A DNA stretch of 36,064 bases from Phycisphaerales bacterium (GTDB lineage Bacteria > Planctomycetota > Phycisphaerae > Phycisphaerales > UBA1924): positions 1-36,064 of the forward strand of contig JACVCS010000035.1 in assembly GCA_016741915.1 (NCBI GenBank), in the 5' to 3' direction. The notes beneath the pieces are model-generated. The model was not told the DNA's origin. It searched no databases and saw only the letters and a list, made by a program, of their open reading frames with translations. Position numbers and translations under genes: made by a program. Positions 9,241 through 17,918 of this stretch are shown piece after piece. How positions within the stretch are numbered: the first letter of the stretch is position 1; every line of letters begins with the position of its first letter.

Positions 9241-9505
9241 GTTCGACACGGTCGGGCGGTTGGATCGCGCTTTTCCAGACTTCGGGTCAGATACGAGCGA
9301 AATCGGACCCCGCAAACCCGGTCCCCGGCCCCTCGATGGCTCCGCGAACGCGCGGCAAGACCCCTCCGCAGGGGTGCGCCACGAGCCCGGTCCGTGTGAT
9401 CTCTTCATACTCTCCAGCGAGGCAGTACCAGACGATACCCCCGGAGCCCGGGGGGTGCCAACGGGTTTGCCCGAACTTCGGACAATCACCACCCTTATTC
9501 TAAAA
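9241..9505. other. Intergenic upstream region
   Basis: No gene is supported. It contains a small inverted repeat ACCCCC/GGGGGT at 9437-9456 of unclear meaning and should include the promoter of the NxxGxxAF gene. Confidence 0.4.
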
Positions 9506-9527
9506 GACCGAGGGATTACCCTCGGTC
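9506..9527 (-). terminator. Rho-independent terminator of the GH57 gene
   Basis: Perfect 9-bp stem GACCGAGGG / CCCTCGGTC with loop ATTA, followed on the minus strand by TTTTAGAAT, starting about 17 bases after the GH57 stop codon. Confidence 0.85.
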
Positions 9528-9543
9528 ACAGAACCGTCGCGCC

Positions 9544-12500
9544 TCACGGGCAGGGCAGGAAGAAGGCGTTGAAGAACCCGTTGTAATCGCCCTCGTTGAT
9601 CCCGTTGTTCGGGCCTTGTGGGGGTGTATTCCCGGCGTCGTCGGCGATGTCGCAGAACGAGCCGATCGCCGACGGACCCTGGCCCGCGAGGAAGAAGAAG
9701 CCCTCGGCGGAGAAGAAGGCGTTGTAGTCGCCCTCGTTCAGACCGGCGTTGGGCCCGCCCGGACCGAAGGGCGGCAGCGGCAGGCCCGCGTCGTCGGCGA
9801 TGTCCGATGGGCACAATCGGCAGCCGCCGACGCGAAGTGCGCACAGGTCGACGATGGCGTACTCGTTCGCGTCGAGATTTGCGGCGGAGTTCGAGCCGCT
9901 TGTCACGCTGGCGGGGACTTGGAAGGCCGAGAGGAGAGCCGAGTTGTTGTTGGTGGGGTAGGGGGCGAAGGCGACGGCGATGGAGTTGGGGACGCTGCCG
10001 TACTTCTGGGCGAGGTCGATGGTGCCTTCGAGCCAGCCGCCGTTGGCGCCGGTGGCGTTCTGCACGGCGACGTTGGTGCCCGCGTCGAACCAGCTTGAGT
10101 ATGAGCCGTCGTTTTCGTCGGCGAGGAAGGCGTCCCACCCCGCGACCTGACCGGCCTTTGCCCATGGCGCGGCGCGGAGCGTGCCCGGCGTGCGGGCGAT
10201 GAGGATGAAGTGGTCGTTGCCTTCACCCGCGTCGGGGCAAGCGACGTAAAGCTTGCTGCCACGCAGGCCCACGCGGAGGGTGAGCGAGCCGTTCTGGGCG
10301 GCGACGATGGTGCCGCTGTCGAGCGAGCCGTCCATGATGTAGGGCTGCGGCGCGTTGGGGTCGGGCGTGACGGCGAAGTGCCAGTCGGAGCCGTTGTTGT
10401 TGTCCCAGACACCCGCGCCGTTGTTGAAGACCACATCGAGAACGGTCGCGTTGGTGGGGATGCTGACGGTGGCGGTCCAGGGGCTGGTTGTGTTTGCGCG
10501 GGTCATGAGCACGTCGGGGCTGATGACGGGCGACCAGGTGTTGAAGCCGTAGTGGAGGTAGACGCTTGAGGCGGAGGAGAGGATGCCCGTGCCGGGGGCG
10601 TAGGTGATGGTCGCGGACTGACCGGCGGTGGGCGTCGCGGGTGAAACGGTCGCGGAGGATGCGGTGGTGCCGCCACCGCCACCACCGCCGCCGCCGGTGG
10701 TGGTTGGTGTGGGGGGCACGCCGTTGGTGCCGTCACCGACGTAGACGTGCTGGATGTCGGACTTGCGGACGTTGCCCTTGGCATCCGTCGCTTGCACGTA
10801 GTAGTCGATCAGCACGGAGCGTTGGTTGTTGATGCGTGCGTAGTACTGATCGGCGATGTGCGTGGGGAGTTGATAGAGATCAATCGTCGGGTCGTTGAAG
10901 ACGTTGGCCTTGGGGAAGGCGCGTTTGGTCATGACGACTTCTTGCCACGCGCCGACGCCCGGGCCGCCCGCGAAGGTTTCGTTGGTGTTGTCGCTGAGGG
11001 GGTTCTGCCCGTCGGCGTCGATGCGGTAGAGGAGTTTGACGTTGCCGTCGGGCACGCCCGAGACGTCGTGGATGAAGGTCCAGACGAAGAAGTCGCCGTC
11101 GGACTTGACCTGCTGATAACCCCATTGCGGGCCGAAGTTGATCGAGCCGGGGTTCCAGGGGTGGCGCTGGGGGACCCAGATGGTCGGGGCGGTTTTGTCG
11201 CTGGTGGTGCCCGTGCTGGGTGCGGCGTTCAGCAGCGGGTCGATGAGGCGGGCGGCGTTGTTGCAGGCGATGGTCTGCTTGACCTCGTGGTCCAGCGGCG
11301 TGCCGTAGTACATGAACCCGCTGTTCAACGATCCCATGAAGTAATGCCAGGCACGTTCCACGGCGTTGGTGCTCGCGTCGGGATAGAGAATCTTGCGGAT
11401 GTTCACCGCGTTGCCCGGCGTGGCGAGCCAGATCTGCTCGGCGGTATCGACGCGGTTCTGCATCGCGGTGATGACGGCCCAGTTGTACGGATCGATGTGC
11501 CAGCCGTTCTCGATATCCACCTTGCCCGCGGAGTTGATGAGCGGCCAGTTCCAGTTGATGAACTGCGGCGCGCCGAAGTCGCCATCAGCGTTCACCCACG
11601 CGCCGTCCTCAACGTGCACAAAGTCGTTCGCGGGGACCGGATGGTCCGCAAGGTACCGCTGCACAACCGTGGGGACGTACCCGGCATTCGCGGCCTGCGC
11701 CACGCGGTTGGGCGTGGCTTCCATGTAGTACGAGTAGCCGCCGCCCCAGGCGTTGTCGCCGTCGTGCGCGAGGACGATGAGCATCGGGCGGCTGGGATTG
11801 TTCAGCGGGGTGAGCGCGTCGAACTCGGTGTTGCCCTGAGGTGAGTAGCCGTCTTTCCAACTGAGGCTCTGGCTCGAGGGCACGACGATGATGGAGCTTT
11901 CAACGCCGGTCTCGGGGTTGACGTACTTCGCGCGGCGCGGGGTCAGGGAGAAGGGCGCCGCCTCTGCGGGTGCGCAGCCGCGATCGATCGACAGGCGGTA
12001 GTACGCGCCGCTCCCCTGCGCGGGGTTGATCTGGTCGGCTTTGTTGGGTGGGTCGCAGTTGATGCCGCCGGAGCCGAAGACGACGGGGAAGTCGGCGCAC
12101 GCCCGGCTGATCTTCTCGGCGCTGACGATCGACCACTGCACGCCCTCGCTCTGCAGCACGGGGATCATGCGCGTACTGAAGGCCATCTCGCTGGGGAAGA
12201 AGCCCTGACTCATCGGCTGCGCGGTCCCCCACGCGTCCGGATAGATCGACTTGTAGAGCTGGATCTGCTTGCGCATCGTTGATTCGTCGATCAGCGGCAT
12301 CAGCGCGTGATGGAACGAGAAGAGGACGATGTCGGCGCGGGGCACCGCGGGGCCGCTGTACGTCAGCAGCGAGCGGGCGTTGCGCCAGGGGGTGGTCCAC
12401 GAGGGGCTGTAGCCCAGTGCGGAGTTTGCGGAGAGGGATTGGATGTTCTCGATGAGCCCGCCGGAGAATGAGATCTGTGCGCCGGCCTCGGGTCGGCCGA

Positions 12501-12840
12501 AGGAGAAGGCGTTGATGCTGTCGTTGGGTCGCCATTGGTAGGCGTTGACTCGGTCGGCGAGGCCGAAGATCTCGCTGAGGTTGTTCATCGGGTGGACGCC
12601 GCCGCGGGAGAGGGACTCCCAGGCGCGCTCGTAGCGATCAACGCCCGAGGCCTGACGGTCGGGCCAGTAGATGGGTTGTTCGAGGTGCCAGAGGTAGGTG
12701 AAGTGGATCTTCTGCTGCGCCTGAGCGCCGGCGGCGAAGAGGCTCAGCAGCGCGGCGGCGGAGGTGATCGACAGCCGCAGTGCACGCTGGCGGCGGGCGC
12801 TGGATGCGGAACAGAGACGAGTCGGGGCGTAATGGTGCAT
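9544..12840 (-). CDS. Exported GH57 alpha-glucan hydrolase with CBM25-type starch-binding module and two dockerin-like repeats
   Basis: Predicted exported alpha-amylase/amylopullulanase-type enzyme of 1098 aa. The start at 12840 gives a signal peptide (about residues 1-41, ending AQAQ), but its ribosome binding site is weak. The catalytic part opens with YLWHLEQPIYW (residues about 49-59), equivalent to GH57 conserved region 1. GFFPSEMAFS near 217 contains the likely nucleophile Glu, and HDGDNAWGG near 360 the likely acid/base Asp. A polyglycine linker (near 720) leads to a module of about 90 residues with HYGFNTW, then WTATVSIP and WDNNNGSDWHF, which is a strong match in pattern to CBM25 starch-binding domains. 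A second beta-sandwich (DOMON/CBM9-like pattern, MDGSLDSGT) follows. The last 89 residues are two DIADDAG...NEGDYN.FF repeats ending PCP. Family assignment is firm; exact product specificity is not visible. Confidence 0.85.
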   Translation of the reverse strand: MHHYAPTRLCSASSARRQRALRLSITSAAALLSLFAAGAQAQQKIHFTYLWHLEQPIYWPDRQASGVDRYERAWESLSRGGVHPMNNLSEIFGLADRVNAYQWRPNDSINAFSFGRPEAGAQISFSGGLIENIQSLSANSALGYSPSWTTPWRNARSLLTYSGPAVPRADIVLFSFHHALMPLIDESTMRKQIQLYKSIYPDAWGTAQPMSQGFFPSEMAFSTRMIPVLQSEGVQWSIVSAEKISRACADFPVVFGSGGINCDPPNKADQINPAQGSGAYYRLSIDRGCAPAEAAPFSLTPRRAKYVNPETGVESSIIVVPSSQSLSWKDGYSPQGNTEFDALTPLNNPSRPMLIVLAHDGDNAWGGGYSYYMEATPNRVAQAANAGYVPTVVQRYLADHPVPANDFVHVEDGAWVNADGDFGAPQFINWNWPLINSAGKVDIENGWHIDPYNWAVITAMQNRVDTAEQIWLATPGNAVNIRKILYPDASTNAVERAWHYFMGSLNSGFMYYGTPLDHEVKQTIACNNAARLIDPLLNAAPSTGTTSDKTAPTIWVPQRHPWNPGSINFGPQWGYQQVKSDGDFFVWTFIHDVSGVPDGNVKLLYRIDADGQNPLSDNTNETFAGGPGVGAWQEVVMTKRAFPKANVFNDPTIDLYQLPTHIADQYYARINNQRSVLIDYYVQATDAKGNVRKSDIQHVYVGDGTNGVPPTPTTTGGGGGGGGGTTASSATVSPATPTAGQSATITYAPGTGILSSASSVYLHYGFNTWSPVISPDVLMTRANTTSPWTATVSIPTNATVLDVVFNNGAGVWDNNNGSDWHFAVTPDPNAPQPYIMDGSLDSGTIVAAQNGSLTLRVGLRGSKLYVACPDAGEGNDHFILIARTPGTLRAAPWAKAGQVAGWDAFLADENDGSYSSWFDAGTNVAVQNATGANGGWLEGTIDLAQKYGSVPNSIAVAFAPYPTNNNSALLSAFQVPASVTSGSNSAANLDANEYAIVDLCALRVGGCRLCPSDIADDAGLPLPPFGPGGPNAGLNEGDYNAFFSAEGFFFLAGQGPSAIGSFCDIADDAGNTPPQGPNNGINEGDYNGFFNAFFLPCP

Positions 12841-12979
12841 GGTCGGTGCTCAACAAACAGGCAAACAGAGAATCGAACAAACCGCACAGGAACGAATGAC
12901 ACAGCGCGTACGGCAGATCGGCCGACCACAGAGACTACTCGCAACGAGCCGGAACGCCAACGGGAACGTCGGAAAAGAG

Positions 12980-13008
12980 AGCGCCCACCGGGGGAACCGG
13001 CGGGCGCT
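12980..13008 (-). terminator. Rho-independent terminator of the subtilase gene
   Basis: Stem AGCGCCC-x-CCGG / CCGG-x-GGGCGCT with one mismatch, followed on the minus strand by CTCTTTTCC, about 45 bases past the subtilase stop. Confidence 0.82.
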
Positions 13009-13052
13009 GCGGTGATCAACGGTGTTGATGAAGCGTGGCCGCGTTCGAGCAA

Positions 13053-14978
13053 TCAGTTGCAGGGGAGGAAGAAGGTGTTGAAGAAGAGGTTGTAGTCGCC
13101 CTCGTTGACGCCGTTGTTCGTGGCGGTGGTGGGGGTGTTGAGCTGCGTGCCGTCGTCGTAGGCGATGTCGCAGTAGTCACCGATGGAGGTGACGCCGCCG
13201 GCGGCCTGATTGAAGAACCCGGAGGCGGCGAAGAAGGCGTTGTAATCGCCCTCGTTCACGCCGGTGTTGCCGGCGGTGGAGCCGGGGAGGTTGCGGGGCG
13301 TGCCGTCGTCGAGGGCGATATCCGCGGGGCAGGAGGCGGGCGGGGTGATGAGCGTGAGGAAGCGGTTCACGGCGCTGTCGGCACGGACGAGGCCGTTGCC
13401 GTAGAGATCGTCCTTCCCGACGGTGCCCAGATCCTCGGCGGTCTCTTCGATGGCCTGGCGGATCTGCGCCGGGGTGTACGAGAGGTTGCCCGCGGCGCCG
13501 ATGAGCAGCGCGCCGACGCCCGCGACGTGGGGCGTGGCCATCGAGGTGCCGCTGAACGAGGCATAGGTCGAGCCCGAGGCGGTGTTGGTGATGGTGGTGA
13601 AGAAGGGCGGGCTGGCGTTCTGGAGTTCATCGCCCGAGGCCTGCGACACCGCCACGACGGGGATGTTGACGGTCTGGTTGAGCGTGCCGCCGAAGCTGCC
13701 GGTGGTGTTGTTGGAGATGATCACGCCGATGGCACCGGCGGCGATGGCGTTGTTGACCTTGACCTGGAAGGTGAGGTTGACGCCCTGCGGGGTTGTGCCG
13801 CCGCGGCGGATGTGGGCGATCTTGCCCGAAACCTCCGCGGGGAAGTCGGTGGTGTTGCCCACGCCGCAGTGGATGGCCTGCGCCGCGACGACGCCCGTGG
13901 CGCTGCCGGTCAGCGGGGTGACGGTGCGGAGGGTGCCGTTCCACTCGGCCGTGGTGCTGGTGGTGGTGACGGAGGTGCTGACGGTGGAGAGAACGTTCAC
14001 GCCCGGGGCGGAGATATCCACGTGAGGCCCGAAGCTGCTGGTCGAGGCGCGGACCTTGCTGCTGTTGACCGAGGCGACGCAGAAGACCGAGTCGTAGGCG
14101 CCGGGGTAGTTCGGCGTGCTGGTGCCGCCGTTGCCCGCGGCGGCGACGACGAAGACGCCCGCGTTGACCGCGGCCTGGCAGGCGTCGGAGAACGACTGGT
14201 TGAAGGCCGTGCCGCCGAGGGACATGCTGATGACCTTGGCCTGGTTGGCCTGGGCCCATTGCACACCGCTGATGATGCCGCTGGTGGGGCCCGAGCCGCT
14301 GTCGGCGAGGACCTTGCCGGTCATGAGGATGGCGTTGGGCGCCACGCCGATGACGCCGTCGGTGTTATCGATGGCCAGCACGGTGCCGGAGCAGTGGGTG
14401 CCGTGGTTGTTGTTGTCCTGCGCGGTCTGACCGGAGATGAAGCTCTGGCTGACGACGGGGTCGGGCAGGTCGGGGTGGTTGAAGTCGACACCGGTGTCAA
14501 GCACCGCGACGCGTACGGCGTTGCCGCGTGAGACGGGCCAGACCTGCGGCGCACGCACGAGGTCGATGCCGTAGGGACGCGTCTGCGCCATCGTGAAGCG
14601 GAAATAGTCGCGCTCGGCGTACATCACGCCGGCGGCTTTGCTCAGCGACGCGATCGCGGCGTCGACGGTGCCGGGCTCAACCCGCACGCACAACAGCCCG
14701 GGGACGATCTCGTAGCGGGTGAGAATTTCGAGCACACCGGCCTGATCGAGGGCCTGCTGCTGGGCTTTCTCGGTGAGCGAGGCATCAAAGCGGACGAGGA
14801 CCTGCGAGGGGTGATAATCGCCGTCGCGGAGGACGGGCTCATCAACCGCGCCGCGCGCGGTGAGCATCGCGGTGGAGGCGTCGGGGTTCGAAGTCTTCGG
14901 GGCGGCGAGCGTCGAGCCCGCAAGGGTGAGCACGGAAAGACCGATGGCAAACGAAAAGAGCGGTGCGCGATGCTGCAT
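13053..14978 (-). CDS. Exported S8 subtilisin-like serine protease with PA domain and two dockerin-like repeats
   Basis: Secreted serine endopeptidase of 641 aa. The ATG at 14978 follows GGAGG with 10-base spacing and starts a signal peptide ending TLAA; the longer upstream frame is rejected. Residues about 45-125 resemble an S8 propeptide (VLVRFDASLTEKAQ, ending YAERDYFRF). The catalytic triad is complete: Asp in VAVLDTGVDFNHPDL near 161, His in NNNHGTHCSGT near 194 and Ser in FSGTSMATPHVAG near 477. A PA (protease-associated) domain is inserted at about 339-449, between His and Ser, as in many secreted subtilases. The C-terminus carries two dockerin-like repeats of a divergent type (DIALDDGTP and DIAYDDGTQ) ending PCN. 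It could act in nutrient proteolysis or in processing neighbouring exported proteins; the sequence does not decide. Confidence 0.92.
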   Translation of the reverse strand: MQHRAPLFSFAIGLSVLTLAGSTLAAPKTSNPDASTAMLTARGAVDEPVLRDGDYHPSQVLVRFDASLTEKAQQQALDQAGVLEILTRYEIVPGLLCVRVEPGTVDAAIASLSKAAGVMYAERDYFRFTMAQTRPYGIDLVRAPQVWPVSRGNAVRVAVLDTGVDFNHPDLPDPVVSQSFISGQTAQDNNNHGTHCSGTVLAIDNTDGVIGVAPNAILMTGKVLADSGSGPTSGIISGVQWAQANQAKVISMSLGGTAFNQSFSDACQAAVNAGVFVVAAAGNGGTSTPNYPGAYDSVFCVASVNSSKVRASTSSFGPHVDISAPGVNVLSTVSTSVTTTSTTAEWNGTLRTVTPLTGSATGVVAAQAIHCGVGNTTDFPAEVSGKIAHIRRGGTTPQGVNLTFQVKVNNAIAAGAIGVIISNNTTGSFGGTLNQTVNIPVVAVSQASGDELQNASPPFFTTITNTASGSTYASFSGTSMATPHVAGVGALLIGAAGNLSYTPAQIRQAIEETAEDLGTVGKDDLYGNGLVRADSAVNRFLTLITPPASCPADIALDDGTPRNLPGSTAGNTGVNEGDYNAFFAASGFFNQAAGGVTSIGDYCDIAYDDGTQLNTPTTATNNGVNEGDYNLFFNTFFLPCN

Positions 14979-15329
14979 GAGAACAAGCCTCCAGACAAAT
15001 CGACGGTGATGGTGGGATCGGCGTGGTGGTGATACCAGAGAAATCGAAAAACAGTGCCTCGGTCGACAACCATGATCACGGGCAACCGAACGTCGCCCGT
15101 TTGCCTCGACGGCATAGCCGGGCAACGAGAAAGCCCGGTGGAAACCCCACGGCTTTATCAAGATACAGGGAAACCCGTGGTGGTGCAACCCTGACCCACG
15201 GCGATGCGTCCGGAAACACCCATCGGTTCCATGGTTTCTTTGTTTTCCGTATGCAAACGGATCGCAAACGAAGACCCGCTCAACGGCACCCACGCCGTGA
15301 TCGAGGGGGGCGGATCTCGTGGCAAACAA
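14979..15329. other. Intergenic upstream region of the subtilase gene
   Basis: About 350 bases with no supported gene on either strand. It should hold the subtilase promoter; no clear -35/-10 pair or operator was found. Confidence 0.4.
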
Positions 15330-15358
15330 AAAGCCCCGGACCTTTCGATCCGGGGCTT
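15330..15358 (-). terminator. Rho-independent terminator of the second beta-sandwich dockerin protein
   Basis: Stem AAGCCCCGGA / TCCGGGGCTT followed on the minus strand by TTTGTTTGCC. Same stem as at 4204 and 7394. Confidence 0.88.
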
Positions 15359-15733
15359 CGTGCTTTTCAGAATCTCGGGGTTCAGGCTTTCGGCTTCAGG
15401 TTTTCACCCTCAAACCTCGGCCCTCATCCCTCGGCCCTTCTTCCCGCATCAGACGCAGGGGAGGAAGAGGTTGTTGAAGAAGCAGTTGTAGTCGCCTTCG
15501 TTGACGCCGTTGTTGGTGCAGCCGGGGTTCTGGCTGAGCGGGTCGCCGTTGTCGCAGGCGATGTCGCAGAACCCGCCGACGCCCGCCAAGCCCTGGCCGG
15601 CCTGGAAGAAGAAGCCGTTGGCCGCGAAGAAGGCGTTGTAGTCACCCTCGTTCGGGCCGGTGGTGCTGTTGGTGCAGCCGGGGTTGCTCACCAGCGGATC
15701 ACCCGTATCGCAGGCGATGTCGGCGGGGTTGCA
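15330..15733 (-). repeat. Dockerin/3'UTR/terminator cassette, copy 3 of 3
   Basis: Third copy of the block at 4204-4606 and 7394-7776. Its 3' UTR is full length like copy 1, while its coding part shares the NPGCTN form with copy 2. Confidence 0.85.
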
Positions 15734-17602
15734 GCCCGCGGTTGCGCCGCCGGTGACGGTGAACTTGACGAAGCGGATGTCGAAGGCACCGGCCTTGGTC
15801 ACGACGACCGGGGTCGGCGTGCCGTTGTCGACGCTGAGCAGGAGGGTCAGGTCGCTGTTGGCGGTGGTGGAGCTGTTGATGAGCGTGCCGGGGAAGTCGG
15901 TCACCGCGCCACCGAAGTAGCTGTTGCCCGAAGCGGGCGAGGGCAGGTTGTTGCCCATGTTCCAGTTGGAGATGGCGATGTAGTAGGTGCCGGCGCTGAG
16001 GGTCTTCGTCGCCGAGCCCTGCAGCACGTTCCCGGTGATGTCGTCGTCCGAGGCGAAGTCAGCGATCGGGTTGAGGTTCTGGTCATAGACCCAGAAGTCG
16101 GTGTCGGTGGTGGACGAGCCGACGGTCGAAACCGTCACGGCACCCGCCGCCAGCGAGACGCCCGACTCGACCGGGGTCACGGGGGTGGACTGGTACTCGA
16201 GGCGGTAGTCACCGGCCGAGCCCGTCACGCCCGCGACGCGGACGTACATGCGGCGGGCGTTGGCGCTGGCGTCGTTGCCCAGCGTGAACCACTGAACAAA
16301 CCGCGCCGGCGAGGTGGTCGCGGAGAAGGTCTGCAGCGTGGTGTCGGTGGTGCCGACGACGCCCGGGCCCGTGCCGGTCTGGTTCAGACCACGCAGGGTG
16401 ACGGTGTTGGTCGGGGTGCTGGAGGTGTAGAGGATGCGGTTCTGGAGGATCTGACCCGCGGCCGGGGTGACGCCCTGGACGAGGTAGTAGTCAAAGGAAG
16501 TTGCGCCGGTCCCAGTACCGGTGCCGGTGCTGACGCCGCAGATCGCGTCACCGTTGTTCATCGTGAACAGGTTGGCCTGGGCCTTGGTGTCGTTGGGCTC
16601 GGTCTCACCCTGACCGGTGCAACCCGTGGGGGCGTTGACGGTGCCGGTCTGGATGTTGACCTTCAGGTCGCCGGGGTTGGCGGTGGCGTCGGGTGAGCCG
16701 GAGAAGACGTTGAACCCGCGGTAGAAGCGGGTCAGGGGGCTGGTGAAGTCGTCACCGAGACCCGCGATAGCGAGGTAGCAGTCGCCGGCGGGCAGAATGC
16801 CGTCACGGCCGTCGCTGGCAACGCCCGAACCCACGGCCGCGCGGGGCGTGGACGAACCGCCGAAGCTCAGCGCCGACAGGAAGCCGCTGCCGTCATCGTC
16901 GTCGCTGGCGATGATCGCGCCGTCCGGGCCGTACATGATGATGAACGAGTCGCCGTCGGGAGCGATGGCGGTGTTCTCAAGGTTGATGTCGAGGAAGCGG
17001 CCGTTCGGAACCGTCACGCCGCCCGAGGGAACCGTGATCTTCATCCACGTCACGGTGTTCGCGGCCAGATCGCCCGAGACCGTGTAGTTGTTGTAAGGCT
17101 GGGCCAAACCGGGGAAGGCCACGGTCTGCGACATCGTGAAGGCCGGGGGAGCGATCGCGCCGGTGGTCAGCGAGATGCTGATGTTGGACCAGAAGGCGTC
17201 CGAGCCGGCGAAGGTCTGCTGGGTGCCCAGGAAGAGCGGGTTGCCGCCGGTGTAGGTCGGGTTCAGCGCCACGGCCCACTGCATACCTGTGCGGGGGTCG
17301 CCATCGCCGTACGAGCCGAACGCAACGCCCGGGTTGGCGTACTGCGTCGCGCCGGCGAAGGTCGCCTGGTTCAGCAGCGCCCAGACGGCTTCGTTGGTGT
17401 ACGGATCACCCGCACCCGCCAGCCAGTCCATGGACATGGTCATCTTGGTATAGGTGCCCGCGGGAATCCCCGCGCCGTTGAGGTCCTGCGTGGTGATCGC
17501 GGCCGTCACGTTGATCGGACCCGGGATCGTGATGTTCTGGGCCTGAGCGGCCGAAACGGCCAGGCCGGCGAACGCGAGCAGGGCAGCAGTGCGAATCTTC
17601 AT
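15449..17602 (-). CDS. Exported PPC-domain protein with two dockerin-like repeats, paralogue of 4322-7003
   Basis: Exported protein of 717 aa without enzyme motifs. The ATG at 17602 follows AGGAG with good spacing and begins a signal peptide ending AQAQ. The first mature 165 residues (DLNGAGIPAGTY, MDWL, GGNPLFLG, FWSNISISLT) align in pattern with the N-terminal module of the 4322-7003 product, showing common descent. A middle beta-sandwich (about 180-330) has PDGDSFIIMYGPDG-type text followed by LPAGDCYLAIAG, typical of PPC-like domains. A further PPC-like module starts at TEPNDTKAQA and is followed by DTDFWVYDQNLNP...YYIAISNWN, again matching the paralogue. The last 94 residues are two DIAC-type repeats with eight cysteines, ending PCV. 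Probably a surface-bound or extracellular binding component. Function unknown. Confidence 0.8.
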   Translation of the reverse strand: MKIRTAALLAFAGLAVSAAQAQNITIPGPINVTAAITTQDLNGAGIPAGTYTKMTMSMDWLAGAGDPYTNEAVWALLNQATFAGATQYANPGVAFGSYGDGDPRTGMQWAVALNPTYTGGNPLFLGTQQTFAGSDAFWSNISISLTTGAIAPPAFTMSQTVAFPGLAQPYNNYTVSGDLAANTVTWMKITVPSGGVTVPNGRFLDINLENTAIAPDGDSFIIMYGPDGAIIASDDDDGSGFLSALSFGGSSTPRAAVGSGVASDGRDGILPAGDCYLAIAGLGDDFTSPLTRFYRGFNVFSGSPDATANPGDLKVNIQTGTVNAPTGCTGQGETEPNDTKAQANLFTMNNGDAICGVSTGTGTGTGATSFDYYLVQGVTPAAGQILQNRILYTSSTPTNTVTLRGLNQTGTGPGVVGTTDTTLQTFSATTSPARFVQWFTLGNDASANARRMYVRVAGVTGSAGDYRLEYQSTPVTPVESGVSLAAGAVTVSTVGSSTTDTDFWVYDQNLNPIADFASDDDITGNVLQGSATKTLSAGTYYIAISNWNMGNNLPSPASGNSYFGGAVTDFPGTLINSSTTANSDLTLLLSVDNGTPTPVVVTKAGAFDIRFVKFTVTGGATAGCNPADIACDTGDPLVSNPGCTNSTTGPNEGDYNAFFAANGFFFQAGQGLAGVGGFCDIACDNGDPLSQNPGCTNNGVNEGDYNCFFNNLFLPCV

Positions 17603-17918
17603 CTTGACAACTCCTGGAAAATGGTTGCGTGTTTGACGAATGTCCGTCATTCCGTAAAAAACCGGGGATACTCCGCACAAATCGCCCACGTTCCGGGCGA
17701 CCCGTACGGAACATCCCCACGACGATCCTTTAATCTACGTGAAAACGGATAGACTGCAACCGGAAACTCCTTGTTCGTCAAGGGTTTCCACATAACCACC
17801 CCCCATAATTCCCCGCAGCGACCACACATAGACCGTACGGATTGCGTACGCCATCGGCGCCTGAACATCACCAGGTTTCCGCGTGTCTCTGCCACTCCCC
17901 GCGCCAAAACCCGGTCAT
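17603..17918. other. Intergenic stretch
   Basis: 316 bases without a supported gene. The minus strand contains TTGACG and A/T-richer patches near 17730-17780 that could belong to the promoter of the 15449-17602 gene, but no well-spaced pair is convincing. No strong terminator for the 17919-19733 gene was found; CCCG/CGGG followed by TTTT overlaps its stop codon. Confidence 0.4.

Noticed and set aside
10661-10705. GCC/ACC triplet run resembling a microsatellite
   Set aside because: It encodes the polyglycine linker of the GH57 protein, so it is explained by coding.
14979-15329. 117-residue N-terminal extension of the subtilase
   Set aside because: The good ribosome binding site and signal peptide both point to 14978; the extension has no conserved content.
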